38,526 bases of DNA from Anaerolineales bacterium (GCA_030018695.1 JASEHI010000019.1:1-38526); one strand, 5' to 3'. Positions 23,288-31,420 are shown, counted from the first letter of the stretch. The notes: generated from the letters alone by a model not told the origin. Made by a program: numbers and translations.

Positions 23288-24337
23288 ATGCCCGAAAAAC
23301 TCTCCTCCGAAATGATCCTGGCCGCTTTGAGCAAAGTCCAGGAACCCGAGTTGCACAAAGACTTGGTCACTCTAAATATGATCCGAGACCTTGATATCCA
23401 AGGCGATATTGTCACCTTCACCATCCTCCTGACCACGCCCGCCTGCCCGCTGAAGGGCAGCATCGAAAAAGCCGCCCGCGAGGCGATGATGTCCGTTAGC
23501 GGGGTAAAGTCGGTCAAGATCAAGATGGACGCCAGTGTCCCCAACGATGGCCGTATGCGCGGACTGCTCAATTTGCCCGTCCGCAACGCAGTCGCGGTCG
23601 CTTCCGGCAAGGGCGGCGTTGGCAAAAGCACTGTCGCTGTCAACCTGGCTGTGGCTCTGGCGCAAAGCGGCGCCCGCGTCGGTTTGATGGACGCGGATAT
23701 CTACGGCCCCAACATCCCGACCATGATGGGAGTCAGGCAAATGCCCGCCAGCAATGGCGAGAAACTCATCCCAGCCGAGAGATACGGCGTGAAGATGATC
23801 TCCATGGGCTTCCTGGTCAAGCCCGGTCAACCGCTCATCTGGCGCGGCCCGATGCTCAACTCAGCCATTCGCCAATTCCTGGCCGACGTGGAATGGGGGG
23901 AATTGGACTATCTCATCATTGATCTGCCGCCCGGCACCGGCGACGCCGCTCTCAGCCTGGCGCAAACCCTGCCCCTCAGCGGCGCGCTGATCGTCACCCT
24001 GCCGCAGGCCATCTCACTGGAAGACGCCAGCCGTGGCCTGGAAATGTTCCGCACGCTCGAAGTGCCGATCCTGGGCGTCATCGAGAATATGCGCGGCGAG
24101 TTTTTCGGCGCCGGAGGCGGGGAGGACCTGGCGCGCATTGCCAAAGTCCCCTTCCTGGGCGCGGTGCCGATGGAATCCTCCGTCCGCGTCGGCGGCGATA
24201 CCGGCGAGCCGGTGCTTTTCTCCAAACCGGATTCGGAGGCAGCCAAGGCGCTGAAAGCCATCGCCGGACAAGTGGCGGCCCGAGTCAGCGTTGAGGCGAT
24301 AGCGCAGAAGGACGCGCCGACGATAAATGTGATCTAA
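23288..24337 (+). CDS. Mrp/ApbC-family iron-sulfur cluster carrier ATPase
   Basis: A 349-residue P-loop ATPase. The N-terminal MIP18 (DUF59) domain is at about 8-85 (LSKVQEPELHKDLVTLNMI, then TTPACPLKG). The deviant Walker A ASGKGGVGKST is at about 105, followed by DADIYGPNIPTMMG and the LIIDLPPGTGDAALSL block. Mrp/ApbC/NBP35 proteins carry Fe-S clusters to target proteins; the eukaryotic relative Ind1 serves complex I. The CxxC pair usually found after the ENM motif is missing: the sequence runs ENMRGEFFGAGGGEDLA. AAGGA precedes the ATG. Context behind nuoBCDI fits a Fe-S delivery role, with cluster binding by the usual cysteines in doubt. Confidence 0.93.
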   Translation: MPEKLSSEMILAALSKVQEPELHKDLVTLNMIRDLDIQGDIVTFTILLTTPACPLKGSIEKAAREAMMSVSGVKSVKIKMDASVPNDGRMRGLLNLPVRNAVAVASGKGGVGKSTVAVNLAVALAQSGARVGLMDADIYGPNIPTMMGVRQMPASNGEKLIPAERYGVKMISMGFLVKPGQPLIWRGPMLNSAIRQFLADVEWGELDYLIIDLPPGTGDAALSLAQTLPLSGALIVTLPQAISLEDASRGLEMFRTLEVPILGVIENMRGEFFGAGGGEDLARIAKVPFLGAVPMESSVRVGGDTGEPVLFSKPDSEAAKALKAIAGQVAARVSVEAIAQKDAPTINVI

Positions 24338-24343
24338 ACGCCA

Positions 24344-24377
24344 AGACTTCCGAAATCTGAGAGACTTCGGAAGTCTC
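24344..24377. repeat. Overlapping alternative hairpins after the Mrp gene
   Basis: AGACTTCCGAA (24344-24354) pairs over 11 bp with TTCGGAAGTCT (24366-24376). Within the right half, GAGACTT (24361-24367) pairs with AAGTCTC (24371-24377) around CGG, so the two hairpins exclude each other. CCCTTTTT follows about 10 bases later, so it may act as a terminator for the nuo/mrp transcript. Confidence 0.55.
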
Positions 24378-24394
24378 GCCTTGCATCCCTTTTT

Positions 24395-24577
24395 CTAATC
24401 AGCCCGTTTTCCTTTTAGCCTGAATTTCACCGCCCCATGCGGGCAAATGAAGGTGATCTCATCCGCGGCCAACACGCTCTGTTCGCCCAGCATTGCAACC
24501 AGCGTGGCCTGGGCTGCTGGCGCAATATTGATCACAACCTCTTCGGTGACAGTATCCTTCCCCTTCCTCCTTTGCAA
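24395..24577 (-). CDS. Possible small protein (60 residues), start uncertain
   Basis: A short frame read from TTG at 24577. The encoded C-terminal part, DEITFICPHGAVKFRLKGKRAD, looks protein-like (hydrophobic strand, CPHG, basic tail), and the preceding VVINIAPAAQATLVAML could form a helix. AAAGGAGG lies inside the frame (24566-24573), but no ATG, GTG or TTG occurs at a suitable distance after it; a GTG later in the frame is the other candidate. A minus-strand TATAAT lies at 24590-24595. Family not recognised. It would be convergent with the Mrp gene and divergent from ricT. Confidence 0.4.
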   Translation of the reverse strand: MQRRKGKDTVTEEVVINIAPAAQATLVAMLGEQSVLAADEITFICPHGAVKFRLKGKRAD

Positions 24578-24589
24578 TCAGTTGCTAAT

Positions 24590-24618
24590 ATTATACGCTC
24601 ATTGTCATACGGTATAAT
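24590..24618. promoter_or_regulatory. Symmetric divergent promoter; leaderless start for ricT
   Basis: TATAAT on the plus strand (24613-24618) ends seven bases before the ricT ATG. TATAAT on the minus strand (24590-24595) is its mirror 17 bases away, so each -10 box occupies the other's -35 position. The plus-strand transcript would begin at or next to the ATG; no Shine-Dalgarno is present. Confidence 0.5.
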
Positions 24619-24625
24619 CAGCCCC

Positions 24626-25507
24626 ATGCAACCGCTTATCGTTGGAATCCGTTTTCAGCAAATTGGAAAAGTGTACCATTTCGACGCCTCAGCCATCGGG
24701 GATATCCAGGCTGGCGACCGGGTCATCGTCGAGACGACGCGCGGGCGTCAGTTGGGTGAAGTCACTCAACTGGTCGAGAAACCCTCCCCACCACCCGAGG
24801 GGAAATGGAAACCGGTCGAGCGACGCGCCACCCCGCGCGACCTTGTGCTGCGCCAGACCTGGCAGCGCAAAGAGGTCGAGGCAATGATCGCCTGCCGCCA
24901 GCGCGCCGCTGAACTGAAATTAACCGGGATCAAGATCATCGCCGCCGAGTTCAGCTTCGATGGCTCCCGCCTGACGCTGATGTTCAGCAGCGAAACTGAA
25001 GATAAAGTGGACCTGAAGTCGCTGCGCAACGATATGAGCAAATTTTACCCTGGCGCGCAGATTGACATGCGCCAAATTGGCCCGCGCGATGTGGCCAAGA
25101 TCTTAGGGGGCTTCGGCGCCTGCGGCCTGGAAACGCGCTGCTGCTCCAAGTTCCTGACCGATTTCAGCCCCATCTCGATAAAAATGGCCAAAGAACAGGG
25201 TATCTCGCTCACCCCAGCCGAGATTACCGGTATTTGTGGACGCTTGCGTTGCTGCCTGGTTTACGAATATGAGCAATACGTCGCCGCGCGCAAGGTATTA
25301 CCCAAGCGGAATAAACGCGTCGTCACGCCCATGGGCGAAGGCCGAGTCGTTGACACGCTGCCGCTGCAGATGACCGTCATCGTCGAATTACCGGAGGTTG
25401 GCCGGCGCGAATTCGAGAGCGACCAGCTTGAACCCTGGGACGAGTTGGAGGCGCTGCGACGCAAGTCGGCCGCGCCGTGTGAGAATTGCGAAAAGAAAGA
25501 GATATGA
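24626..25507 (+). CDS. ricT: PSP1-domain protein RicT (YaaT-like)
   Basis: A 293-residue protein whose C-terminal half is the PSP1 domain. The conserved cysteines GACGLETRCCSKFL and GICGRLRCCLVYEYEQY (about residues 165-215) are those that hold Fe-S clusters in the Bacillus RicA-RicF-RicT complex, which assists RNase Y mRNA processing and development. The N-terminus reads PLIVGIRFQQIGKVYHFD. ATG 24626 is chosen because a promoter -10 box lies immediately before it; the frame could extend upstream, but that region is promoter. Its stop overlaps the next start (ATGA), indicating an operon with the PIG-L gene. Confidence 0.93.
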   Translation: MQPLIVGIRFQQIGKVYHFDASAIGDIQAGDRVIVETTRGRQLGEVTQLVEKPSPPPEGKWKPVERRATPRDLVLRQTWQRKEVEAMIACRQRAAELKLTGIKIIAAEFSFDGSRLTLMFSSETEDKVDLKSLRNDMSKFYPGAQIDMRQIGPRDVAKILGGFGACGLETRCCSKFLTDFSPISIKMAKEQGISLTPAEITGICGRLRCCLVYEYEQYVAARKVLPKRNKRVVTPMGEGRVVDTLPLQMTVIVELPEVGRREFESDQLEPWDELEALRRKSAAPCENCEKKEI

Positions 25508-26220
25508 CCGACAACTGGCAAACCTCTCAAAAGATACTGGTCATCCTGGCTCACCCGGATGACCCGGAGTTTTTTTGCGGCGCGACTCTGGCGCGCTGGG
25601 CACGCGCCGGGCACGAAATCCATTATTTCCTTTTGACTTGCGGAGACAAGGGCGGCAACGGGGATGTTACACCGGCAGAACTATGCCACAGCCGCCATGC
25701 CGAGCAGCAGGCCGCCGCGGCCGTCATCGGCGTCGAGAGTGTGCGCTTACTGGATCTCGAGGACGGCTACCTGCTCCCGACCCTTGACCTGCGCCGCGAA
25801 GTGGTGCGCGCCATCCGCCAGGAGAAGCCGGATATCCTCGTCACCTGCGACCCGACGAATTTATTCCCCAGTACAACCTATGGCATCAATCATCCAGACC
25901 ACCGTTATGCCGGCCAGGTTATCCTGGATGCAGTTTTTCCCGCCGCCGGAAATCCGCTCTTCTTTCCGGAGCTTCTCAGAGACGAGGGGCTGGAAGCGCA
26001 TACCCCGCGCCAGGTTTGGGTCGCGTTGACCGCCCAGCCGAACGTGACGCTGGATGTGACCGAGACGTGGGAAGTCAAGATCCGCGCCCTGAAGGAACAC
26101 AAGAGCCAGATCGGCGACCCGATCGAATTCGAAAAACGTATCCGAGGCTGGCATACAGCCGAAAGTACGGATGAAGACCCGATCTACGAGGAAAAATTCC
26201 GCGTGGTCAGGTTTGACTGA
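25504..26220 (+). CDS. PIG-L / LmbE-family deacetylase
   Basis: A 238-residue zinc-dependent N-deacetylase. The metal motif ILAHPDDPEFFCG (about residues 15-27) and the second His block NHPDHRYAG (about 133) are intact. The family removes acetyl groups from N-acetylglucosamine-type substrates, for example in mycothiol or bacillithiol synthesis and GPI assembly; the substrate here is not known. ATG 25504 overlaps the ricT stop by four bases (ATGA). No signal peptide, so cytoplasmic. No thiol-biosynthesis partner genes are adjacent. Confidence 0.92.
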   Translation: MTDNWQTSQKILVILAHPDDPEFFCGATLARWARAGHEIHYFLLTCGDKGGNGDVTPAELCHSRHAEQQAAAAVIGVESVRLLDLEDGYLLPTLDLRREVVRAIRQEKPDILVTCDPTNLFPSTTYGINHPDHRYAGQVILDAVFPAAGNPLFFPELLRDEGLEAHTPRQVWVALTAQPNVTLDVTETWEVKIRALKEHKSQIGDPIEFEKRIRGWHTAESTDEDPIYEEKFRVVRFD

Positions 26221-26261
26221 TCATCAGACCCTGTTGGAACATTTGCAGTCAGGAGTTACCC

Positions 26262-27434
26262 ATGCCCGATTTTCTCGCTGAAGCCCAAGCTCTTTTTGAA
26301 TACACTCAATCCCTGCGGCGCGACTTTCACATGCACCCCGAAATTGGTTTCAAGGAAGTGCGCACCGCCGAGATCGTGGCGCGTGAATTGACTTCCCTGG
26401 GCCTGGAGGTGCATACCGGAATTGCAAAGACCGGTGTGGTGGCCTTGCTGGAGGGCGTTAAACCTGGCCCGCTCATCGCCCTGCGTTTCGATATGGATGC
26501 CCTGCCTGTACTGGAGGAAACCGGCGCGGAGTATGCCTCGCAAAATACGGGCGTGATGCACGCCTGTGGTCACGACGGTCACACTGCCATCGGCCTGACG
26601 GTTGCGAAAATCCTGCACAGCCATCGCAGCGAACTGGCCGGGAGCCTCAGATTGATCTTCCAACCGGCTGAGGAAGGCCAGGGCGGCGCGGAAGGCATGA
26701 TCGCCGAAGGCGCGCTGGACAATCCGAAACCAGACAAGATCATCGGCTTGCATTTGTGGAACGAAAAGCCGCTCGGCTGGATTGGGATCAGCAACGGACC
26801 GGCCATGGCCGGCGCAGAGATATTCAAGATCAAGGTGCGCGGCAAAGGCGGGCACGGCGCGGCACCACATCTTGCCAACGACCCACTGCTGGCCGCGGCG
26901 CAGATCATCACGACTTTGCAGAGCGTGGTGGCGCGTAACATCGCGCCGCTGCAAGCTGCAGTCGTCAGCGTCTGCACCATCCACGGCGGCGAAGCGTTCA
27001 ACGTCATCCCGCAGGAAGTCCATCTTGCCGGGACGATCCGCACCTTTGAACCTTCAGTTCGGGAAAAAGTACTCGAACGCTTCGAGATCATTGTTTATGG
27101 TCTGGCGGAGACAATGGGCTGCCGCGCTGAAGTCGAGTTACGGCGCCTGACTCCGGCAGTTATCAATGACGCTGCGATCGCGGCCCGCGCCCAGAAAGTC
27201 GCCAGTCAAACCCTGCCTGAAAGTACGCTCGAGACGTCCAATTACATAACGATGGGCTCGGAAGACTTTGCCTTCATGATGGAAAAAGTGCCCGGCTGTT
27301 TCATCTTTCTCGGTTCAGCCAACAAGGAAAAGGGGTTGGATGCCAGTCACCATCACCCGCGCTTCGATTTCGATGAACAAGCCCTGTCGCGCGGCGCGGC
27401 TTTGATGGCGAGCGTGGCGGCAGAGTTTTTGTAG
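26262..27434 (+). CDS. M20D-family amidohydrolase (N-acyl-amino-acid / hippurate hydrolase type)
   Basis: A 390-residue metal-dependent amidohydrolase. Motifs: ALRFDMDALPVLEE (about residue 75), MHACGHDGHTA (about 100, metal ligands), QPAEEGQGGAEGMI (about 138) and the C-terminal HHHPRFDFDE. The dimerisation domain lies at about 185-295 (GKGGHGAAPHLANDP). Such enzymes hydrolyse N-acyl amino acids, hippurate or indole-acetyl conjugates. AGGAG precedes the ATG. It is 41 bases after the PIG-L gene, so it may be co-transcribed. A second M20 enzyme of a different branch lies at 1,232-2,635. Confidence 0.92.
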   Translation: MPDFLAEAQALFEYTQSLRRDFHMHPEIGFKEVRTAEIVARELTSLGLEVHTGIAKTGVVALLEGVKPGPLIALRFDMDALPVLEETGAEYASQNTGVMHACGHDGHTAIGLTVAKILHSHRSELAGSLRLIFQPAEEGQGGAEGMIAEGALDNPKPDKIIGLHLWNEKPLGWIGISNGPAMAGAEIFKIKVRGKGGHGAAPHLANDPLLAAAQIITTLQSVVARNIAPLQAAVVSVCTIHGGEAFNVIPQEVHLAGTIRTFEPSVREKVLERFEIIVYGLAETMGCRAEVELRRLTPAVINDAAIAARAQKVASQTLPESTLETSNYITMGSEDFAFMMEKVPGCFIFLGSANKEKGLDASHHHPRFDFDEQALSRGAALMASVAAEFL

Positions 27435-27443
27435 GGATAAGTG

Positions 27444-27497
27444 GAGATGAACTTCTAACAGCAATTTCTTGCAGAAAGTGAGGCGAATGTTCATCTC
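27444..27497. repeat. Inverted repeat after the M20D gene
   Basis: GAGATGAAC (27444-27452) pairs perfectly with GTTCATCTC (27489-27497). The 36-base loop has no other strong structure. It directly precedes a second hairpin at 27,504-27,557. Confidence 0.45.
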
Positions 27498-27503
27498 TAA
27501 GAA

Positions 27504-27557
27504 CGTCCCGAAGGTTTTGCTGAGAAAATTTGATCGTTTTTGCCAACCTTCGGGACG
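27504..27557 (+). terminator. 13-bp hairpin, likely terminator of the M20D transcript
   Basis: CGTCCCGAAGGTT (27504-27516) pairs perfectly with AACCTTCGGGACG (27545-27557), followed by GTTTTA. The loop is 28 bases, long for a classical terminator, so it may instead be a repeat element used as one. Confidence 0.5.
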
Positions 27558-27569
27558 GTTTTAAATCTA

Positions 27570-27598
27570 TTGACCTTTACCTGGGTTGGTGCTATACT
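27570..27598 (+). promoter_or_regulatory. Sigma-70 promoter of the FCD regulator
   Basis: TTGACC (27570-27575), 17 bases, TATACT (27593-27598), about 38 bases before the regulator start. The palindrome GATTAATC (27614-27621) lies in the leader and could be an autoregulatory half-site pair. Confidence 0.75.
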
Positions 27599-27635
27599 CG
27601 CGTGTAATAATCTGATTAATCGAATTTATCTTGTC

Positions 27636-28334
27636 ATGTCTCGCGAAAACGCTGCCCCAAACGGCATGTCCAGTTTCATTCATTACCTGGCTGCTCACGA
27701 TCAGTCTGAGGAGCAAGGTTTACCCGCGCTCAAAAACCTGAGCGAGGAATTAGGCATTGGCATCGCGACTTTGCGCGAGCAACTCGAGGTTGCGCGCGCC
27801 CTTGGCTTTGTTGAGGTCCGCCCGCGCACCGGCATCCGCCGCAGACCGTTCTCATTCCTCCCCGCCGTCCGTCAGAGTCTGAGCTACGCCCTCGCCCTGG
27901 ATGAAACCCACTTCCAGGCTTTTGCCGATCTGCGCCAGCACATCGAGAAAGCCTACTGGCACGAAGCCGTCCGCCGGCTGACCGAGGAGGACTTCACCGA
28001 GTTGCGCGCGCTCGTCGCCCGCGCTTTCGGGAAATTGAACGGCTCACCGATCCAACTCCCCCACAGCGAACACCGCCAGTTGCACCTGCTTGTTTATCAA
28101 CGCCTGGATAACCCTTTCGTGATCGGTTTGCTGGAAGCATACTGGGAGGCTTACGAAGCCATCGGCCTGAACTATTACACTGATATTAATTACCTCATGG
28201 AAGTTTGGCATTATCACCAAAAAATGGTGGCTGCCATTTGTTCACAAGACTACGAAGCCGGCTACACTGCCCTGCTCGAACACACCGATCTGATCCATCA
28301 GATGCTGGCTTCGACCTCATTACCAGAAAAGTAG
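27636..28334 (+). CDS. FadR-type (FCD-domain) GntR-family transcriptional regulator
   Basis: A 232-residue regulator read from ATG 27636. The winged-helix part (about 10-75) has LPALKNLSEELGIGIATLREQLEVARALGFVEVRPRTGI, the GntR DNA-binding fold. The remaining helices form an FCD ligand domain (LDETHFQAFADLRQHIE, then HSEHRQLHLLVYQRLDNPFV and HYHQKMVAAICSQDYEAGY), whose Asp/His residues usually bind a metal and a carboxylate effector. It lies just upstream of the 2-oxoacid oxidoreductase genes, so control of that operon by a 2-oxo- or related acid is a reasonable guess. No clear Shine-Dalgarno is visible. Confidence 0.88.
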   Translation: MSRENAAPNGMSSFIHYLAAHDQSEEQGLPALKNLSEELGIGIATLREQLEVARALGFVEVRPRTGIRRRPFSFLPAVRQSLSYALALDETHFQAFADLRQHIEKAYWHEAVRRLTEEDFTELRALVARAFGKLNGSPIQLPHSEHRQLHLLVYQRLDNPFVIGLLEAYWEAYEAIGLNYYTDINYLMEVWHYHQKMVAAICSQDYEAGYTALLEHTDLIHQMLASTSLPEK

Positions 28335-28473
28335 GGCGGCTGTAACTGCTCAGCCATCCTCCCGCAGGTTGCTCTCCGGGGTCCCTGAATGTCTTGATGG
28401 TATGCAGTCGACAAAGTGTGGTGTGGGATATAAGATCTTGAGTTTAGAGTTCGTTTTGGAGTTGAGGAATTCC

Positions 28474-30264
28474 ATGTCTGAGAAAATCATCAACGATTTT
28501 TCCATCACCGTCGCCACGGTCAACGGATCGGGAAGCCAGACCGCCAACACGGTACTCCTGCGCGCTCTGTTCAAGATGGGCATCCCGGTTTCGGGCAAGA
28601 ACCTGTTCCCGTCCAACATCCAGGGACAGCCCACCTGGTACACCATCCGCGTCAATAAGGATGGATTCACCGCCCGGCGCGACGAGCATGAAATCGTCGT
28701 CACCATGAATCCGGCCTCGTTCGCGCGGGACCTGGAATCTGTCCAGCCCGGCGGGGTGTTTTTCTATGCTGACGATATCAAAACGCCGATCACCCGGGGC
28801 GACATTTCCATCTACCCGATGCCGGTCAAGCAATTGATCAAAGGCGCAGATGTCTCTCCCAAATTACTGGATTACATCGCCAACATGGTCTACGTCGGCA
28901 TTCTGGCGCACATCCTCGCTATCCCGCTGGATAAGATCCGTGAAGCCCTGATGGTTCATTTCAAAGGCAAAGAGAAGGCGGTGGATTCCAACTTCATCAC
29001 CATCAAATCCAGCGCCGAGTGGGCCGCCCAGAATCTGAAAAAGTCGGATTCGTTCTACGTCGAACCAATGGACAAAACCTCCGGCCTGATCATGGCGGAT
29101 GGCAACACTGCCGCCGCGCTGGGCGCCATCTACGGCGGCGTGCAGTTCGTCGCCTGGTATCCCATCACGCCCGCTTCCTCGCTGGCCGAAACGATGAATG
29201 AATACCTGCCGCAACTGCGCAAAAATGCGGACGGCAAGAATACCTACGCCGTCCTCCAGGCCGAGGACGAGCTTGCCGCAGTCGGCATGACCATCGGCGC
29301 GGGTTGGGCCGGTTTGCGCTCGATGACCTCCACCTCCGGCCCGGGTCTTTCGCTGATGACCGAATATGCCGGGCTGGCCTACTACGCCGAAACGCCGATC
29401 GTCATCTGGGACGTTCAGCGCATCGGGCCGTCCACTGGCATGCCCACTCGCACCTCGCAGGGCGACCTGAACCTGGCTTACTTCATGGGACACGGCGATA
29501 CCAATCAAGTCATTTTGCTGCCCGGCTCGGTCAGCGAGTGCTTCGAGTTTGGCTGGCGCGCCTTTGATATTGCCGAGCGCCTGCAAACTCCGGTCTTCGT
29601 GCTTATTGACCTCGACTACGGCATGAACCAGTGGATGACCGAACCGTTCCAGTATCCCGATGCGCCGATGGACAGAGGCAAGCTGCTCTGGGAAGAAGAG
29701 CTGAATAACCTGGCAGGCAACTGGGGCCGCTATCGCGACGTGGACGGCGACGCAATAACGTACCGCACCCTGCCCGGCAACAAACACCCGGCCGCGGCCT
29801 GGTTCGCACGCGGCACCGGTCACGACGAAAACGCCAAATATTCCGAAGATGCCAGGACCTGGGAAAAGAACATGGCCCGCCTGGCGCGCAAGTACGATAC
29901 CGCGCGGCAGTACGTACCCAAAGCGGTGATTGAAGATGACGGCAACGAGGTCGGCATCCTCGCCTACGGCTCGGTCATCCCGGCGGTGGAAGAGGCGCGG
30001 ATTCTTTTGCAGCAGGCTAAGGGTCCAAAAACCGATTTCCTGCGCCTGCGCGCCCTGCCCTGCACGCCCGAAGTCCAGGAATTTGTCAAAAAACACAAAC
30101 GCATCTATTGTGTCGAAGCCAACCGCGACGGCCAGTTGAAACAAATCCTGACCATCGCCATGCCCACCGAGGCGGCAAAGTTCCGCTATGCCGGCCACTC
30201 CGACGGCCTGCCGCTCACCGCCGCTTGGGTCAAGAACGCCATCCTGTCGCAGGAGGTCGAATAA
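28474..30264 (+). CDS. 2-oxoacid:ferredoxin oxidoreductase, alpha subunit with fused gamma domain
   Basis: A 596-residue subunit. The N-terminal 190 residues form the gamma (CoA-related) domain, opening TVATVNGSGSQTANTVLLRAL. The alpha domain follows with NTAAALGAIYGGVQFVAWYPITPASSLAETM (about 205), EDELAAVGMTIGAGWAGLRSMTSTSGPGLSLM and the C-terminal transketolase-like region. This gamma-alpha fusion is typical of KorA/OorA enzymes, which oxidatively decarboxylate 2-oxoglutarate or branched-chain 2-oxoacids to acyl-CoA with ferredoxin as acceptor. The exact substrate cannot be read off. GAGG precedes ATG 28474. The stop overlaps the next gene's ATG (TAATG). No separate ferredoxin subunit is adjacent. 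Confidence 0.93.
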   Translation: MSEKIINDFSITVATVNGSGSQTANTVLLRALFKMGIPVSGKNLFPSNIQGQPTWYTIRVNKDGFTARRDEHEIVVTMNPASFARDLESVQPGGVFFYADDIKTPITRGDISIYPMPVKQLIKGADVSPKLLDYIANMVYVGILAHILAIPLDKIREALMVHFKGKEKAVDSNFITIKSSAEWAAQNLKKSDSFYVEPMDKTSGLIMADGNTAAALGAIYGGVQFVAWYPITPASSLAETMNEYLPQLRKNADGKNTYAVLQAEDELAAVGMTIGAGWAGLRSMTSTSGPGLSLMTEYAGLAYYAETPIVIWDVQRIGPSTGMPTRTSQGDLNLAYFMGHGDTNQVILLPGSVSECFEFGWRAFDIAERLQTPVFVLIDLDYGMNQWMTEPFQYPDAPMDRGKLLWEEELNNLAGNWGRYRDVDGDAITYRTLPGNKHPAAAWFARGTGHDENAKYSEDARTWEKNMARLARKYDTARQYVPKAVIEDDGNEVGILAYGSVIPAVEEARILLQQAKGPKTDFLRLRALPCTPEVQEFVKKHKRIYCVEANRDGQLKQILTIAMPTEAAKFRYAGHSDGLPLTAAWVKNAILSQEVE

Positions 30265-31328
30265 TGGCTACACCCGCTCCCGCTCCCGCCGCGCCGTTAG
30301 GCCTTCGGCAGACCAACCGCGCCGGTATGACCAAAAACGATTACAAGGGCGCGCCCAGCACGCTCTGCCAGGGCTGCGGCCACAATTCCATTGCCAACCA
30401 GATCATCGCCGCCTGTTACGAAATGGACATTGTGCCGGAAGAAATCATGAAGTTCAGCGGCATCGGCTGCGCCAGCAAAAGTCCGACCTACTTCCTGAAC
30501 CGCTCGTTCGGCTTCAACGGCCTGCACGGACGCATGCCCTCGCTGGCCACCGGCGCGCTGTTTGGCGATACCTCACTGGAGGCGATCGGCGTCTCCGGCG
30601 ACGGCGACACGGCCAGCATCGGCATGGGCCAATTCAAGCACCTCGTCCGCCGCAACGCGCCGATGCTCTACATCGTCGAAAACAACGGCGTCTACGGCCT
30701 GACCAAGGGCCAGTTCTCAGCCACCGCCGAGGTCGGTCTGAGCCTCAAGCATCAAGGCACCAACCCCTACATGCCGGTGGATATCTGCATGGAAGCACTG
30801 GTCTCCAATGCAACTTTCGTGGCGCGTTCGTTTGCGGGCGACCCGAAGCAGGTCAAGGACCTGATCAAGGCCGGCATCGCCCACCACGGCATCGCCGTGC
30901 TGGACATCGTCAGCCCGTGTGTGACCTTCAACAACCAGGTCAACGCCTTTCACTCCTACACCTGGGGCAAAGACCACGAAGCCCCGCTGCACGAAATTTC
31001 GTTCATTCCCGCATTGGATGAAATCATGCTGGCAGATGAATTCGAGCCGGGCACGGTCAGGGAAGTGACCCTGCACGACGGCTCGCAGGTCATCTTGAAG
31101 AAATTGGAAAAAGACTACGACCCGACCGACCGTTGGCAGGCGCTGCACATGCTGGAAGAAGCCCAGCGGGAGAACTGGCTGACGACCGGCCTGATTTACG
31201 TGGACACCAGCCGCCCGGCACTGACCGATTTGTATAACCTACCCGCAACCCCGCTCAACCGCCTGACCGAGGCGGAGCTGCGGCCGGGGCGCGAAAGCCT
31301 GGACAAGATCAACGCCGACATGGCGTAA
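30264..31328 (+). CDS. 2-oxoacid:ferredoxin oxidoreductase, beta subunit
   Basis: A 354-residue thiamine-diphosphate-binding subunit. The TPP motif GVSGDGDTASIGMGQF, with NNGVYGLTKGQ after it, is at about residues 110-150. Cysteines for the proximal 4Fe-4S cluster are all present: LCQGCGH (two), GIGCAS and SPCVTFNN. It pairs with the alpha subunit encoded directly upstream, overlapping by one base (TAATG), with AGGAGG as ribosome-binding site. The N-terminal APAPAAPLGLRQTNRAG stretch is a flexible extension. The C-terminal ~80 residues (WQALHMLEEAQRENWLTTGL) are longer than in minimal KorB. Confidence 0.94.
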   Translation: MATPAPAPAAPLGLRQTNRAGMTKNDYKGAPSTLCQGCGHNSIANQIIAACYEMDIVPEEIMKFSGIGCASKSPTYFLNRSFGFNGLHGRMPSLATGALFGDTSLEAIGVSGDGDTASIGMGQFKHLVRRNAPMLYIVENNGVYGLTKGQFSATAEVGLSLKHQGTNPYMPVDICMEALVSNATFVARSFAGDPKQVKDLIKAGIAHHGIAVLDIVSPCVTFNNQVNAFHSYTWGKDHEAPLHEISFIPALDEIMLADEFEPGTVREVTLHDGSQVILKKLEKDYDPTDRWQALHMLEEAQRENWLTTGLIYVDTSRPALTDLYNLPATPLNRLTEAELRPGRESLDKINADMA

Positions 31329-31329
31329 C

Positions 31330-31374
31330 GCGGAATTCATTCCGCAACCATAGGCGATACAAATATCGCGCTAC
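31330..31374 (-). repeat. Two REP-like hairpins with GTAG and GTTG feet
   Basis: Two palindromes with different arms stand side by side just after the beta-subunit stop: GCGGAAT/ATTCCGC (31330-31345, GTTG foot on the minus strand) and GCGATA/TATCGC (31354-31369, followed by CTAC at 31371-31374, GTAG on the minus strand). Both follow the foot-plus-palindrome design seen elsewhere in the window. Confidence 0.65.
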
Positions 31375-31386
31375 AAAATCTTCGCG

Positions 31387-31420
31387 TCCGTGCCATTCCG
31401 TGTAATCCGTGTTTTCCGTG
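31387..31420. repeat. Nine-base microrepeat (NNNTCCGTG) upstream of the rescue-factor gene
   Basis: TCCGTG recurs at 31387, 31397, 31406 and 31415, spaced 10, 9 and 9 bases, with the other positions variable. It fills the leader of the ArfB-like gene and leaves no Shine-Dalgarno before ATG 31431. Confidence 0.7.

Noticed and set aside
28408-28434. Promoter of the 2-oxoacid oxidoreductase genes (TCGACA, TATAAG)
   Set aside because: Spacer of 15 bases and two weak hexamers; too poor to support.
28864-30198. Long open frame (444 codons) opposite the 2-oxoacid oxidoreductase alpha gene
   Set aside because: Antisense to clear conserved domains, His/Gln/Gly-rich composition typical of a shadow frame in GC-rich DNA, no ribosome-binding site.
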